Notes: generated by a model from the letters alone, not told the origin. A DNA stretch of 18,987 bases from an uncultured Ruminococcus sp. (GCF_937915125.1 NZ_CALDMP010000011.1:1-18987); one strand, 5' to 3'. Counted from the stretch's first letter, positions 7,152-14,888 are shown. Numbers and translations are program-made.

Positions 7152-8195
7152 TTATACTTCTTCCATGAGTTTTTCCAGTAAGATGGGAATGAGCCTTGCA
7201 CAGGCGTCCAGATCGTCCAGGTCGGCCAGGCAGGACGGCGAGTGGAGATAGCGGCAGGGCAGGGATACTGCCAACGTGCGCACGCCTCCACGGCTCACAT
7301 GAATGGCACCGCTGTCATTGCCTCCGGCGATACGGGACTTTGTCTGGCAGGGTATGCCCTCTGCCTTGCAGATCTCAAAAGTAAGACGGTACATCTCCCG
7401 ATCGTAGATGGTACTGCGATCCATGAAGGATACCACAGGGCCGCCGCCCAGACTGCATACTCTGGCATCCCCCTCAGCCCCGGCAATATCCGCCGCTGTA
7501 GTTGCCTCCAGTACCAATGCGAATTCCGGTGCTACGGTATACGCCGCAGCCTTTGCCCCACGCAGTCCGATCTCCTCCTGCACCAGAAATGCCGCTGTGA
7601 AATCATAGGGCACATCCTGTTCCAGCAGATGCAGGAGCAGTGCACATCCGGCACGGTCGTCGATCGCCTTGCTGCATATGCGGTTATCCCCCATCTCCCG
7701 GAAATCCGGTGCAAAATAGGCATAGGTGCCCTCGGTGATGCCGGCAATCTTCCGTACTTCTTCCCCGGAAGATGCGCCGATATCCAGCGTCAGGCTGTTG
7801 AATTTGGGCAGTGCGTCCTTTTCCTCCTTGGACAGCAGATGCACCGGCTTTGCACCAATGACACCGGGAATCCGTTCCCTGCCCACCAGTACCTGCCTTC
7901 CCATGGCCACAGCTGCATCCACGCCGCCTACCGGTGCGATACACAGGGTACCGTCTCCGTTGATGTGGGTCACAATAAGCCCTACCTCATCCATATGGGC
8001 ACTAATCATCAGCTTATGGGGGGCACGATCTCTGCCGTGCTTCTGCACCAGCAGACTGCCCAGTGGGTCGATCTCCCAGGAGACATGGTCGGTCTGCTCC
8101 AGAACGTGGATGATATATTCCCGGACTGCCCCCTCATCGCCGGATACGGCACAGAGATCGCATAATTCTTTCAAGTGTTTCAGCATGTTCCGCAC
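7152..8195 (-). CDS. M42 family aminopeptidase (second copy)
   Basis: A 347-aa M42 metallopeptidase (glutamyl aminopeptidase/FrvX/endoglucanase M-like). The expected dinuclear metal ligands are visible: H67 in SAHMDEVG, the bridging Asp in AIDDRAG (179-180), catalytic E207 and E208 in VQEEIG, E230 as the fourth ligand, and H318 in YLHSPS. The family forms large tetrahedral oligomers in the cytosol and trims peptides. Its start overlaps the end of the other M42 gene by 16 nt. The two are clearly diverged paralogues, not a recent duplication. Confidence 0.9.
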   Translation of the reverse strand: MRNMLKHLKELCDLCAVSGDEGAVREYIIHVLEQTDHVSWEIDPLGSLLVQKHGRDRAPHKLMISAHMDEVGLIVTHINGDGTLCIAPVGGVDAAVAMGRQVLVGRERIPGVIGAKPVHLLSKEEKDALPKFNSLTLDIGASSGEEVRKIAGITEGTYAYFAPDFREMGDNRICSKAIDDRAGCALLLHLLEQDVPYDFTAAFLVQEEIGLRGAKAAAYTVAPEFALVLEATTAADIAGAEGDARVCSLGGGPVVSFMDRSTIYDREMYRLTFEICKAEGIPCQTKSRIAGGNDSGAIHVSRGGVRTLAVSLPCRYLHSPSCLADLDDLDACARLIPILLEKLMEEV

Positions 8196-9199
8196 CTCCT
8201 GAGATACGCCGCCAGCAGCTTGCCTGTTTCTTCCACATCCGAGATCTGAATCACCTCAGAGGGCGTGTGCATATAGCGCAATGGGATGGAGACAGTTCCT
8301 GCACAGACACCGCCTCTTGTGACGGAGAACCGGTCTGCATTCGTCCCCGTCATACCGGACATGACCTCCGGCTGCCATGGAATATGCTCCCCTTCTGCCG
8401 CAGCGATCAGTGCATCTGTCACGCCACGGCACAGGGACGGCGAGATACCGATCATAGGACCGCCACCCATTTTGCCGCACTTCACCGGGTCGTCACCATG
8501 TCCCAGCGCAAAGGTCACGTCTACGGCAAGGGCAATGTCCGGGTCGATGGTATATGCACCGATGGTCGCACCACGTTCCCCGGTCTCCTCCTGTGTGGAA
8601 AAGAGGACGCTGACGGAACAGGGCAGTGCTTCCCCTGCAACCAGTTCCAGTGCGTACAGAATCGCCGCCATACCGCAGCGGTCGTCCAGAGAACAGCCGG
8701 CTACCCTGCCGTATTCCAGGGCACGCAGGGGCATATCAAAGGATACGCTGTCTCCCGGTGCGATCCACTGTTCCAGCTCCGATTTTGCATAGCCTGTATC
8801 AATGGCAAGCTCCGTGACGGAGAGCACATGCTCCTCACCGCCCTGCAGATGGGGCGGAATACAGCAGATCACCCCTGGGATATCCCGTTTGCCGTGGAGC
8901 ATCACACGCTGTGCCGGCATGAGACGATAGTCCATCCCCCCTGCATTGCCCACCCGGACAAAGCCGTCCTCGGTAATGGCTGTCACCAAAAAGCCCACCT
9001 GATCCATATGGGCATCCAGAAGTACATGAGGTTTTTCCGGACTGCGCTCCCCCAGAATCCCCAAGACATTGCCCTGGGTGCATTCCACCTGATCGCAGTA
9101 GGGTTCCAAAAGTGCAGCGGCAGTCTGTGCAATGGGCATCTCACTGCCGGAAACACCGGCAGGAGCAGTCAGCTGGGTCAGTACTGTGATAAAGTCCAT
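8180..9199 (-). CDS. M42 family aminopeptidase (first copy)
   Basis: A 339-aa M42 peptidase with H64 (DAHMDQVG), D172 (SLDDRCG), E204/E205 (TQEETGERG), D227 (VDVT) and H311 (YMHTPS). Here the fourth metal ligand is Asp, while the neighbour has Glu, which suggests different peptide preferences. The ribosome site AAAGGAG lies within the murD end, and the ATG follows the murD stop by 3 nt. It is co-transcribed with murD and the second M42 gene. Confidence 0.9.
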   Translation of the reverse strand: MDFITVLTQLTAPAGVSGSEMPIAQTAAALLEPYCDQVECTQGNVLGILGERSPEKPHVLLDAHMDQVGFLVTAITEDGFVRVGNAGGMDYRLMPAQRVMLHGKRDIPGVICCIPPHLQGGEEHVLSVTELAIDTGYAKSELEQWIAPGDSVSFDMPLRALEYGRVAGCSLDDRCGMAAILYALELVAGEALPCSVSVLFSTQEETGERGATIGAYTIDPDIALAVDVTFALGHGDDPVKCGKMGGGPMIGISPSLCRGVTDALIAAAEGEHIPWQPEVMSGMTGTNADRFSVTRGGVCAGTVSIPLRYMHTPSEVIQISDVEETGKLLAAYLRRCGTC

Positions 9200-9202
9200 G
9201 TC

Positions 9203-10594
9203 TCAGTGCAGCTCCTTTACCAGATTTTTGTAGTGGATACCACGTGCCTCGAAGTTGGGATACAGATCGAAGCTGGCGCATGCTGGAGAAAGGGTCACAA
9301 TATCCCCGGACTTTGCACGTTTCCGTGCCTCCTGGACAGCCTCTTCCATGGAGCTGACGTGTACCAGTTCCGGTGCGCCCTCCTGATAATACTGACTGCC
9401 CCGAATGGCAGTCTCGATCTTCTCCGCAGTGACACCCATGAGGAGCACCAGCTTCACCTGCTGGCAAACCGTATCCGCCATGGGTTCAAAGGGAATCTTC
9501 TTGTCATAGCCGCCCATAATCACAATGAGCTTCTGGGAGAAGGAACGCAGTCCGGCGAGTACACGTGTGGGACTTGTGGCGATGCTGTCGTTATACCACT
9601 TCACGCCGTCCAGTTCCCGGACGAATTCAATGCGATGCTCCACACCGCCGAAGTTCTTTGCCACATACTGGATATCCTCCACGGAAACCGTACCCCAGAC
9701 CGCATCGATGGCTGCCAGATAGTTTTCCACATTGTGCATCCCCGGAATACGGATATCGTCCTTGTGTACCACAGGCGTTACGCTGTCCTGTTCGGTATAG
9801 CAGAGCATGCCGTCCTCCCGGAGGAAGGTGCCGTATTCCGGCTTTGTGCGGCGTGAGAAGGTGGTCAGGGTGCCACGTACCATGGATGCCAGCGCCATGG
9901 TGGGTTCGTTGTCCAGGTTGAGTACCGTCCGGGAGAAGGCATCCTGATGGGCAATGAGGTTGGTCTTGGCGTAGATATATTCCTCCATGGTACCGTGAAC
10001 ATCCAGATGATTGGGTGCGATATTGGTGATCACCGCCACATCCGGAGACTGGCGCATGGACAGCAGCTGGAAACTGGACAGCTCCACCACAGCGGCATCC
10101 TCTTCCCGGATATCTTCAATGATGGGCAGCAGGGCACGGCCGATATTTCCGCCCTTGTGTACCCGGAATCCGGCACGGGACAGGAATTCGGAGATCAGTG
10201 TGGTGGTGGTAGTCTTTCCGTCAGAACCGGTGACGGCGTAGATCTTGCAGGGGCACAGGGAGAAGAATACCTCCATTTCGGAAGTGATCACAACCCCGGC
10301 TTTCCGTGCCTCCTGTAATTTTGCATTATGATAGTACATCCCCGGCGAACGGAATACCACATCGAAATCCGTGAGGCTGTCGAGATAAGTCTCCCCCAGA
10401 CGGAAGGAAACCCCCAGCGCCTGGAATTCGCCGTAAGTATCCCCCAGCTGTTCCGGGGACTTTCTGTCCAGCAGGGTTACATCAATACCCTTTTTGCGGA
10501 ACAGGCGGATGATGTCGCCGTTTGTGACGCCGGTGCCGATGAATGCCACACGGCTCTGCTGCATGGTCTCAAAAAAACGAGTGATTTTTGACAT
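9203..10594 (-). CDS. murD: UDP-N-acetylmuramoyl-L-alanine--D-glutamate ligase
   Basis: A 463-aa Mur ligase adding D-glutamate to UDP-MurNAc-L-Ala in the cytosol. It has an N-terminal Rossmann-like domain (FIGTGVTNGD), the ATP loop VTGSDGKTTTTT (121-132), E171 in ELSSFQL, NIAPNHLDVHG (191-201), NDSIATSPT (335-343) and C-terminal SPACASFDLYPNFEARG (436-452). I chose the ATG at 10594 because GGGAGGAA lies 7 nt upstream. A longer frame back to 10681 has a Cys-rich, unconserved start. Unusually, murD is away from the dcw cluster and lies between a cyclophilin and M42 peptidases. Confidence 0.95.
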   Translation of the reverse strand: MSKITRFFETMQQSRVAFIGTGVTNGDIIRLFRKKGIDVTLLDRKSPEQLGDTYGEFQALGVSFRLGETYLDSLTDFDVVFRSPGMYYHNAKLQEARKAGVVITSEMEVFFSLCPCKIYAVTGSDGKTTTTTLISEFLSRAGFRVHKGGNIGRALLPIIEDIREEDAAVVELSSFQLLSMRQSPDVAVITNIAPNHLDVHGTMEEYIYAKTNLIAHQDAFSRTVLNLDNEPTMALASMVRGTLTTFSRRTKPEYGTFLREDGMLCYTEQDSVTPVVHKDDIRIPGMHNVENYLAAIDAVWGTVSVEDIQYVAKNFGGVEHRIEFVRELDGVKWYNDSIATSPTRVLAGLRSFSQKLIVIMGGYDKKIPFEPMADTVCQQVKLVLLMGVTAEKIETAIRGSQYYQEGAPELVHVSSMEEAVQEARKRAKSGDIVTLSPACASFDLYPNFEARGIHYKNLVKELH

Positions 10595-10626
10595 ACTGGA
10601 TTCCTCCCAAGTGTTACACGGACAGC

Positions 10627-10663
10627 ACAGCAGGCACGCCCGACCCGGATACGTGCCTGCTGT
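10627..10663. other. Perfect 12-bp intercistronic hairpin
   Basis: ACAGCAGGCACG (627-638 of the 10-kb block) pairs perfectly with CGTGCCTGCTGT (652-663). There is no T run on either side. It lies in the 89-nt gap between the cyclophilin gene and murD, so it more likely sets RNA processing, stability or partial read-through than full termination. Confidence 0.6.
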
Positions 10664-10683
10664 AGACCATTCGCAATACAAAA

Positions 10684-11346
10684 TTATTCTGCGCTGCTTT
10701 CGCCGTTCAGAAAGTCGTTCATGGTGATCTGGACACGGGGATTGCCGTCGGCATCATCGTCGATCATCTTGACTTCTTCCATAATAATGGGGCTGTTGGG
10801 AGAGGACAGAGCGCCGTCACCGCCCAGAGAGCGTTCCACTTCCAGGAAGGAATCCACAATCTCCATGCCCTCGGTCACCTTACCGAAAGCGGCATATTGT
10901 CCGTCCAGGAAGGTGCAGTCGTCAGTATAGCAGATGAAGAACTGGCTGGATGCACTGTCGTAGTCCTGAGAACGTGCCATAGATACAACACCTCTGGTGT
11001 GGGAGAGGTTATTTTCCACGCCGTTCAGCGAAAATTCGCCCTTGATATTCTCGCTGCTGCCGCCGGTGCCGTTGCCGTTGGGGTCGCCGCCCTGTGCCAT
11101 GAAGTCCTCTACCACACGGTGGAATGTCAGCCCGTCATAGAAGCCATCTTTCACCAGTTTCTCGAAGTTTTCGCAGGTGATGGGAGCCACATCGGGATAC
11201 AGCGTGATGATAAAGGAATCGCCGTCTGCGGTACTGCCGGCATCCGCAGAGCCGCCCTCCGACTTGGAGCCGCAGCCGCCCAGTGTTCCCATGAGAAGTG
11301 CCGCACTGACACAGAGTGCCAGATATCTGAAGCCGTGTTTTTTCAT
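10684..11346 (-). CDS. Lipoprotein peptidyl-prolyl isomerase, cyclophilin type
   Basis: A 220-aa exported lipoprotein. It has a basic N-terminus, a hydrophobic core and the lipobox LGGC with C25 as the lipidated residue, then a Gly/Ser/Asp linker. The cyclophilin domain (about 44-190) shows the active-site FHRVVEDFMAQGGDP and SQFFI. It would catalyse proline isomerisation on proteins outside the membrane. It has GGAAGG 7 nt before the ATG and is the first gene of the operon, with its own promoter at 11434-11462. Confidence 0.92.
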   Translation of the reverse strand: MKKHGFRYLALCVSAALLMGTLGGCGSKSEGGSADAGSTADGDSFIITLYPDVAPITCENFEKLVKDGFYDGLTFHRVVEDFMAQGGDPNGNGTGGSSENIKGEFSLNGVENNLSHTRGVVSMARSQDYDSASSQFFICYTDDCTFLDGQYAAFGKVTEGMEIVDSFLEVERSLGGDGALSSPNSPIIMEEVKMIDDDADGNPRVQITMNDFLNGESSAE

Positions 11347-11433
11347 ATGAATTACCTTCCAATCGTATCAAGTTTTTTTGCAGTTCCAGCCCCGGACATA
11401 CGCCGCCCGTGCCGTCTGCACACGAATAATATT

Positions 11434-11462
11434 ATTATAACACTTTTTGCGAGAGAATGCAA
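11434..11462 (-). promoter_or_regulatory. Promoter of the cyclophilin-murD operon
   Basis: The minus strand reads TTGCAT (11462-11457), a 17-nt spacer and TATAAT (11439-11434). The leader to the first ATG is about 80 nt. Confidence 0.75.
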
Positions 11463-11512
11463 GTATTTCTTTTTGGCAGGCACGGAAATCGATTTTTTGT
11501 TTCAATTCAATC

Positions 11513-11562
11513 ACCCCTCCACCATTGCTGCGCAATGGTCCCCCTCCCCTTTCAGGGGAGGC
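11513..11562. repeat. 50-bp repeat, inverted twin of 5021-5070
   Basis: An exact reverse complement of 5021-5070, containing ACCATTGCTGCGCAATGGT and CTCCCCTTTCAGGGGAG. It lies upstream of the operon promoter, mirroring the downstream copy. The sequence continues as GAGCTGGCACGACGCAGCCG, which is absent from the other copy. Confidence 0.85.
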
Positions 11563-11611
11563 AACTAAGGGGAGCTGGCACGACGCAGCCGTGACTGAGG
11601 GGTTCTTTCCT

Positions 11612-11657
11612 ATAAAATTGATTTCCGTGTTTGGCAGGGGTGAAAAATCAATTTTAT
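11612..11657. repeat. Perfect 13-bp inverted repeat
   Basis: ATAAAATTGATTT (11612-11624) and AAATCAATTTTAT (11645-11657) enclose a 20-nt loop with CCGTGTTTGGCAGGGG. Related pieces (GATTTCCGTG...GGCAG) occur inverted near 11480 and again near 11780. The 11463-11865 interval is therefore a mosaic of repeats, with no gene visible. Confidence 0.6.
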
Positions 11658-11690
11658 GATATATATATGATATCATCAAACCTGTGAACT

Positions 11691-11716
11691 GTAGGGGCGA
11701 ATATCATCCGCCCGCC
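11691..11716. repeat. REP-like palindrome
   Basis: GTAGGGGCGAATATCATCCG followed by CCCGCC. It is the inverted counterpart of the copy at 4886. Confidence 0.75.
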
Positions 11717-11866
11717 ATAGCCCCAACGACCACAGCCAATCCGAGGCGAATGCAGGCAAGTTTCCGGTGGGCAGACAGATTGATTTCCGTATTCCGGTTC
11801 CAGAAAAAACTTACCAAAGAAGTTCCAAATATGCAAGAAGTTTATGGCAAAAAATTCAAAATCATC

Positions 11867-11875
11867 TGGTATGAT
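11867..11875 (+). promoter_or_regulatory. Possible extended -10 promoter
   Basis: TGGTATGAT forms an extended -10 element about 90 nt before the small hypothetical gene. No convincing -35 lies 16-18 nt upstream. A GC-rich hairpin (CCGCCG/CGGCGG near 11930) lies in the presumed leader. Confidence 0.35.
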
Positions 11876-11965
11876 AAAATTGTTCCCAATTGACTGCTCG
11901 CTGTATGCATTTTCCCACCGGTCTGCCGCCGGATCGGCGGTGCCGGATGTCAAAAGGAGCAGATT

Positions 11966-12340
11966 ATGATTTCATGGCGCTCTCCGCTTTTTTCTGCGGC
12001 GCTTGCACGTGAAGTGAGACAGATCTATACCATGCAGGTCCAGTCCGGACATGATGCACGGGAAGCAACTGATGTGGTGATCCAGCGGTATCAGGAAGAA
12101 GAACCGCCCAGAGAATCGGCTCCGGTTTTCTGGATGTCCCTGGCTGCGGTGCAGCTGGAGTGCGGCGCACTTCTGCCAGAGGTACGAAGCCATGCGGTCT
12201 ATTGGATCAACCAGATGCTCGCGCTGCCCATGGAAAAGCTCTCAATGCTGAGCGAGGACGATATCTGTGCCTGCATGCGTGATGTCTGTGCGCTGAAATG
12301 CTGGATCTTCCGCGAAAAAAACGATGATACAGTCGATTAG
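11966..12340 (+). CDS. Hypothetical 124-aa protein
   Basis: A soluble protein starting at an ATG six nt after AAAAGGAG. The N-terminus (SPLFSAALAREVRQIY) followed by a DAREATDVVIQRYQEE segment and VFWMSLAAVQLECGALLPEV resembles a widespread Firmicutes family of small uncharacterised proteins, some annotated as DUF4259-like or immunity-like. I recall this pattern rather than having searched it. The C-terminal half is Cys-containing (CACMRDVCALKC). There are no membrane segments. It stands alone, followed 16 nt later by a MITE-like element. Function is unknown. Confidence 0.7.
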   Translation: MISWRSPLFSAALAREVRQIYTMQVQSGHDAREATDVVIQRYQEEEPPRESAPVFWMSLAAVQLECGALLPEVRSHAVYWINQMLALPMEKLSMLSEDDICACMRDVCALKCWIFREKNDDTVD

Positions 12341-12355
12341 TCAATATTTTCTTGA

Positions 12356-12632
12356 GCAACACCGCACAAAACCGTCAGGCGGTCTTTGCGTGGTGCTGCC
12401 CTTGTTTTTGCCGCAGTGTTTTGTGGGCAATACCGTGCAGAGATCGTGCGGTGATGCCATAGGCAATACCGCACAAAGATTGTGCGTCAGATGCGCCGTC
12501 AGATTTTTCGTCAGATGAAACAAAAAGCGCAGTGAATACTTTGTGTATTCACGAGCATTTTTGTGAAATATGACGGAAAAGATGCAAGCATATGACGTGC
12601 AAAGCCGTCAGGCGCTCTTTGTGCGGTGTTGC
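12356..12632. mobile_element. MITE-like element, 277 bp
   Basis: Perfect 15-bp terminal inverted repeats GCAACACCGCACAAA (12356-12370) and TTTGTGCGGTGTTGC (12618-12632), with weaker inverted similarity continuing inward (CCTGACGG/CCGTCAGG). The interior holds subterminal copies such as GGCAATACCGCACAAAG, a CGCACAA/TTGTGCG hairpin, CGTCAGATG repeats and the GAATACTTTGTGTATTC palindrome shared with the window start. There is no transposase frame. I saw no clear target duplication. Confidence 0.7.
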
Positions 12633-12719
12633 CCATATTACACAGCGGCTTCTTTTTTTGGGAAATGCGCAGATTTTCTCCGGCTTTTTTTGAAAACGAA
12701 TATTTTACAGAAAAAAAGC

Positions 12720-12748
12720 TTGATTCCCGGCGGAAAATGTAGTATAAT
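12720..12748 (+). promoter_or_regulatory. Promoter of the scaffold/GGGtGRT bicistron
   Basis: TTGATT (12720-12725), a 17-nt spacer and a perfect TATAAT (12743-12748). The start is expected near 12755, which excludes the upstream in-frame ATG at 12757 as a translation start. Confidence 0.8.
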
Positions 12749-12752
12749 GATT

Positions 12753-12775
12753 TTGTATGGCGAAAACGCATACAA
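12753..12775 (+). promoter_or_regulatory. Inverted repeat at the transcription start, operator or 5' hairpin
   Basis: TTGTATG and CATACAA (7 bp) flank GCGAAAACG, directly at the predicted +1. It could be a repressor operator or a hairpin protecting the 5' end of a highly expressed mRNA. The sequence does not decide between them. Confidence 0.5.
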
Positions 12776-12801
12776 TGCCACACCATGAAAGGAGTTTGAC
12801 C

Positions 12802-13494
12802 ATGATTTATTCAAACGAAGTAAACGAGATGTGCTGTGTAAAGCAGGGCGTTCAGCACGGCGCAGCACCGATCCCTGAGGAAGCAAAGTGGGTAAAGGCA
12901 AAGGAAATCAGCGATATTTCCGGTCTGACACACGGCATCGGCTGGTGCGCTCCGCAGCAGGGTACATGTAAGCTGACCCTGAACGTAAAGGAGGGCATCA
13001 TTCAGGAGGCTCTGGTTGAGACCATCGGCTGCTCCGGTATGACACACTCCGCTGCTATGGCTGCTGAGATTCTGCCGGGCAGAACTGTTCTGGAAGCACT
13101 GAACACAGACCTGGTCTGCGATGCCATCAACACCGCAATGCGTGAGCTGTTCCTGCAGATCGTATACGGCCGTTCTCAGAGTGCTTTCTCTGAAGAAGGT
13201 CTGCCCATCGGCGCTGGCCTGGAGGATCTGGGCAAGGGTCTGCGTTCTCAGGTTGGTACCATGTACAGCACCCTGAAGAAGGGCCCTCGTTACCTGGAAA
13301 TGACTGACGGCTATGTAACTGCTATCGCACTGGACGAGGATGACGAGATCATCGGCTATAAGTTTGTCAACTTCGGCAAGATGATGGACTTCATCAAGGC
13401 TGGCGATGATGCAAATACGGCTTTCGAAAAGGCACAGGGTCAGTATGGCCGTGTGGCTGACGCTGTCAAGTTTGTAGACCCGAGAAAAGAATAA
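12802..13494 (+). CDS. NifU/IscU-like iron-sulfur scaffold partner protein
   Basis: This 230-aa protein resembles the NifU N-terminal scaffold fold: GCSGMTHSAAMAAEIL (76-91) corresponds to the conserved cysteine and helix of IscU-type scaffolds. Cysteines at 11, 12, 49, 56, 77 and 106 could hold a cluster, although the classical three-Cys pattern is not exact. The C-terminus (about 165-230) has no domain I recognise. I place the start at the ATG after AAAGGAG at 12786. It is followed 20 nt later by the GGGtGRT gene, its usual partner. Codon choice is strongly biased (GCT, GGT, CTG, AAG), unlike the neighbouring genes, which implies high expression. Confidence 0.85.
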   Translation: MIYSNEVNEMCCVKQGVQHGAAPIPEEAKWVKAKEISDISGLTHGIGWCAPQQGTCKLTLNVKEGIIQEALVETIGCSGMTHSAAMAAEILPGRTVLEALNTDLVCDAINTAMRELFLQIVYGRSQSAFSEEGLPIGAGLEDLGKGLRSQVGTMYSTLKKGPRYLEMTDGYVTAIALDEDDEIIGYKFVNFGKMMDFIKAGDDANTAFEKAQGQYGRVADAVKFVDPRKE

Positions 13495-13514
13495 GAACAG
13501 GAGGATACATACCC

Positions 13515-14534
13515 ATGGCATTATTTGAATCATATGAGAGAAGAGAAAAGCAGGTTCTGGCTGTTCTGAAGGAATACGGCATCGACTCCATCGAGGGCGC
13601 TGCTGAGGTCACAAAGGCTGCCGGCCTGGATGTATACAAGATGGTGGAAGGCATTCAGCCCATCTGCTTCGAGAACGCAAAGTGGGCTTATACTGTCGGC
13701 GCTGCCATCGCAATCAAGAAGGGCTGCCGCCGTGCTGCTGACGCTGCTGCTGCAATCGGCGAGGGTCTCCAGGCTTTCTGTATCCCCGGCTCTGTTGCTG
13801 ACCAGCGTAAGGTTGGTCTCGGCCACGGCAACCTGGGCAAGATGCTCCTGGAAGAAGATACAAAGTGCTTCGCTTTCCTGGCTGGCCACGAGTCCTTCGC
13901 TGCTGCTGAGGGTGCGATCGGTATCGCTGAAAAGGCAAACAAGGTTCGTAAGGAACCCCTCCGTGTTATCCTGAATGGTCTGGGCAAGGACGCTGCACAG
14001 ATCATCGCAAGAATCAATGGCTTTACTTATGTTGAGACCGAAATGGACTACTACACCGGTGAGGTCAAGGAAGTATTCCGCAAGTGCTACTCCAAGGATG
14101 CAAACAGCCCTCGTGCAAAGGTTAACTGCTACGGCGCAAACGATGTTACCGAAGGCGTTGCGATCATGTGGAAGGAAGGCGTTGACGTTTCCATCACTGG
14201 TAACTCCACGAACCCCACTCGCTTCCAGCACCCGGTTGCAGGCACCTACAAGAAGGAATGCATCGACAAGGGCAAGAAGTATTTCTCCGTTGCTTCCGGC
14301 GGCGGTACAGGCCGTACCCTGCACCCGGACAACATGGCTGCAGGCCCGGCTTCCTATGGTATGACCGACACCATGGGACGTATGCACTCTGATGCACAGT
14401 TCGCAGGTTCTTCCTCCGTTCCGGCACACGTAGAGATGATGGGTCTCATCGGCATGGGCAACAATCCTATGGTTGGCGCTACGGTTGCTGTTGCTGTTTC
14501 TGTAGAAGAGGCTGCTAAGGCTGGCAAGTTCTAA
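13515..14534 (+). CDS. GGGtGRT protein
   Basis: A 339-aa protein of the GGGtGRT family, named for the motif GGGTGRT seen at 262-268. The family has no established biochemical role. Other visible features are GHGNLGKMLL (103-112), NPTRFQHPVAG (233-243) and cysteines at 51, 71, 89, 118, 191, 205 and 249, several of which could ligate metal. AGGAGG precedes the ATG by 10 nt. It shares the promoter, terminator and strong codon bias of the scaffold gene, so the pair is probably abundant and works together, likely in iron-sulfur or radical metabolism. That last step is inference. Confidence 0.9.
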   Translation: MALFESYERREKQVLAVLKEYGIDSIEGAAEVTKAAGLDVYKMVEGIQPICFENAKWAYTVGAAIAIKKGCRRAADAAAAIGEGLQAFCIPGSVADQRKVGLGHGNLGKMLLEEDTKCFAFLAGHESFAAAEGAIGIAEKANKVRKEPLRVILNGLGKDAAQIIARINGFTYVETEMDYYTGEVKEVFRKCYSKDANSPRAKVNCYGANDVTEGVAIMWKEGVDVSITGNSTNPTRFQHPVAGTYKKECIDKGKKYFSVASGGGTGRTLHPDNMAAGPASYGMTDTMGRMHSDAQFAGSSSVPAHVEMMGLIGMGNNPMVGATVAVAVSVEEAAKAGKF

Positions 14535-14568
14535 GAAACGCTGCGGTTTTTTCCGTATCAACGAAAAT

Positions 14569-14602
14569 GAGCATCTCGGCTTGGGGCTGGGATGCTCTTT
14601 TT
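14569..14602 (+). terminator. Terminator of the scaffold/GGGtGRT operon
   Basis: Stem GAGCATC/GATGCTC (14569-14575 with 14591-14597) followed by TTTTT, 35 nt after the stop codon of the GGGtGRT gene. Confidence 0.85.
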
Positions 14603-14611
14603 GTGTAATGG

Positions 14612-14639
14612 TTGAAATGGCGGTAACGGGGCATACTAT
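14612..14639 (+). promoter_or_regulatory. Candidate promoter of the 39-aa gene
   Basis: TTGAAA (14612-14617), a 16-nt spacer and TACTAT (14634-14639), placed between the operon terminator and the small gene. Confidence 0.5.
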
Positions 14640-14655
14640 CCGTGAGGTGAGAAAT

Positions 14656-14775
14656 ATGCTGGAGAAACAGCCCAAGGCAAATACAGAAGCCAAAATCAGC
14701 AAGAAGGACTTCAAACAGAACCAGGAACACAATGTGAAAAAAGAAGCTCTGGGGCCGAATACAAGGCAGAATTAA
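14656..14775 (+). CDS. Conserved small hydrophilic protein, 39 aa
   Basis: A 39-residue basic protein starting at an ATG after GAGGTGAG. It is Lys/Asn/Gln rich, with no hydrophobic stretch and no Cys, and ends in HNVKKEALGPNTRQN. The tail pattern NVKKEALGPNT is one I associate with small uncharacterised clostridial proteins, from memory and without a search. It is not a transmembrane toxin. It may bind nucleic acid given its charge. It lies between its own candidate promoter and a REP-like hairpin that may end its mRNA. Confidence 0.6.
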   Translation: MLEKQPKANTEAKISKKDFKQNQEHNVKKEALGPNTRQN

Positions 14776-14797
14776 ACCGGGCGTTTTATGGAAAATC

Positions 14798-14867
14798 GTA
14801 GGGGCGAACTGTATTTGCTCTTGCTTTACCGGAGAATGTCCGGCGGGCGAACAATGTTCGCCCCTAC
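14798..14867. repeat. Nested REP-like palindrome pair
   Basis: Outer arms GTAGGGGCGAAC (14798-14809) and GTTCGCCCCTAC (14856-14867) enclose a second palindrome, CGGGCGAACAATGTTCGCCC. A run of six T follows at 14872, so it could act as a terminator for the 39-aa gene. Confidence 0.7.
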
Positions 14868-14888
14868 ATGATTTTTTGAAAAGAACCC

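Noticed and set aside
5497..7251. Plus-strand 584-aa frame
   Set aside because: Antisense shadow of the PLP enzyme and GNAT genes, which have clear family motifs. The frame is Cys/His/Gln-rich with no domain.
8267..9856. Plus-strand 529-aa frame
   Set aside because: Antisense shadow of the M42 and murD genes.
10595..10681. Longer murD N-terminus starting at 10681
   Set aside because: The extra 29 residues are Cys/Trp-rich and unlike Mur ligases. They overlap the intercistronic hairpin, whereas the ATG at 10594 has a good ribosome site.
12341..12788. Small frames around the MITE-like element (60-91 aa)
   Set aside because: They consist of translated repeat sequence, lack ribosome sites, and overlap on both strands.
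13530..14732. Minus-strand 400-aa frame
   Set aside because: Antisense to the GGGtGRT gene, which has strong codon bias and a recognised motif.
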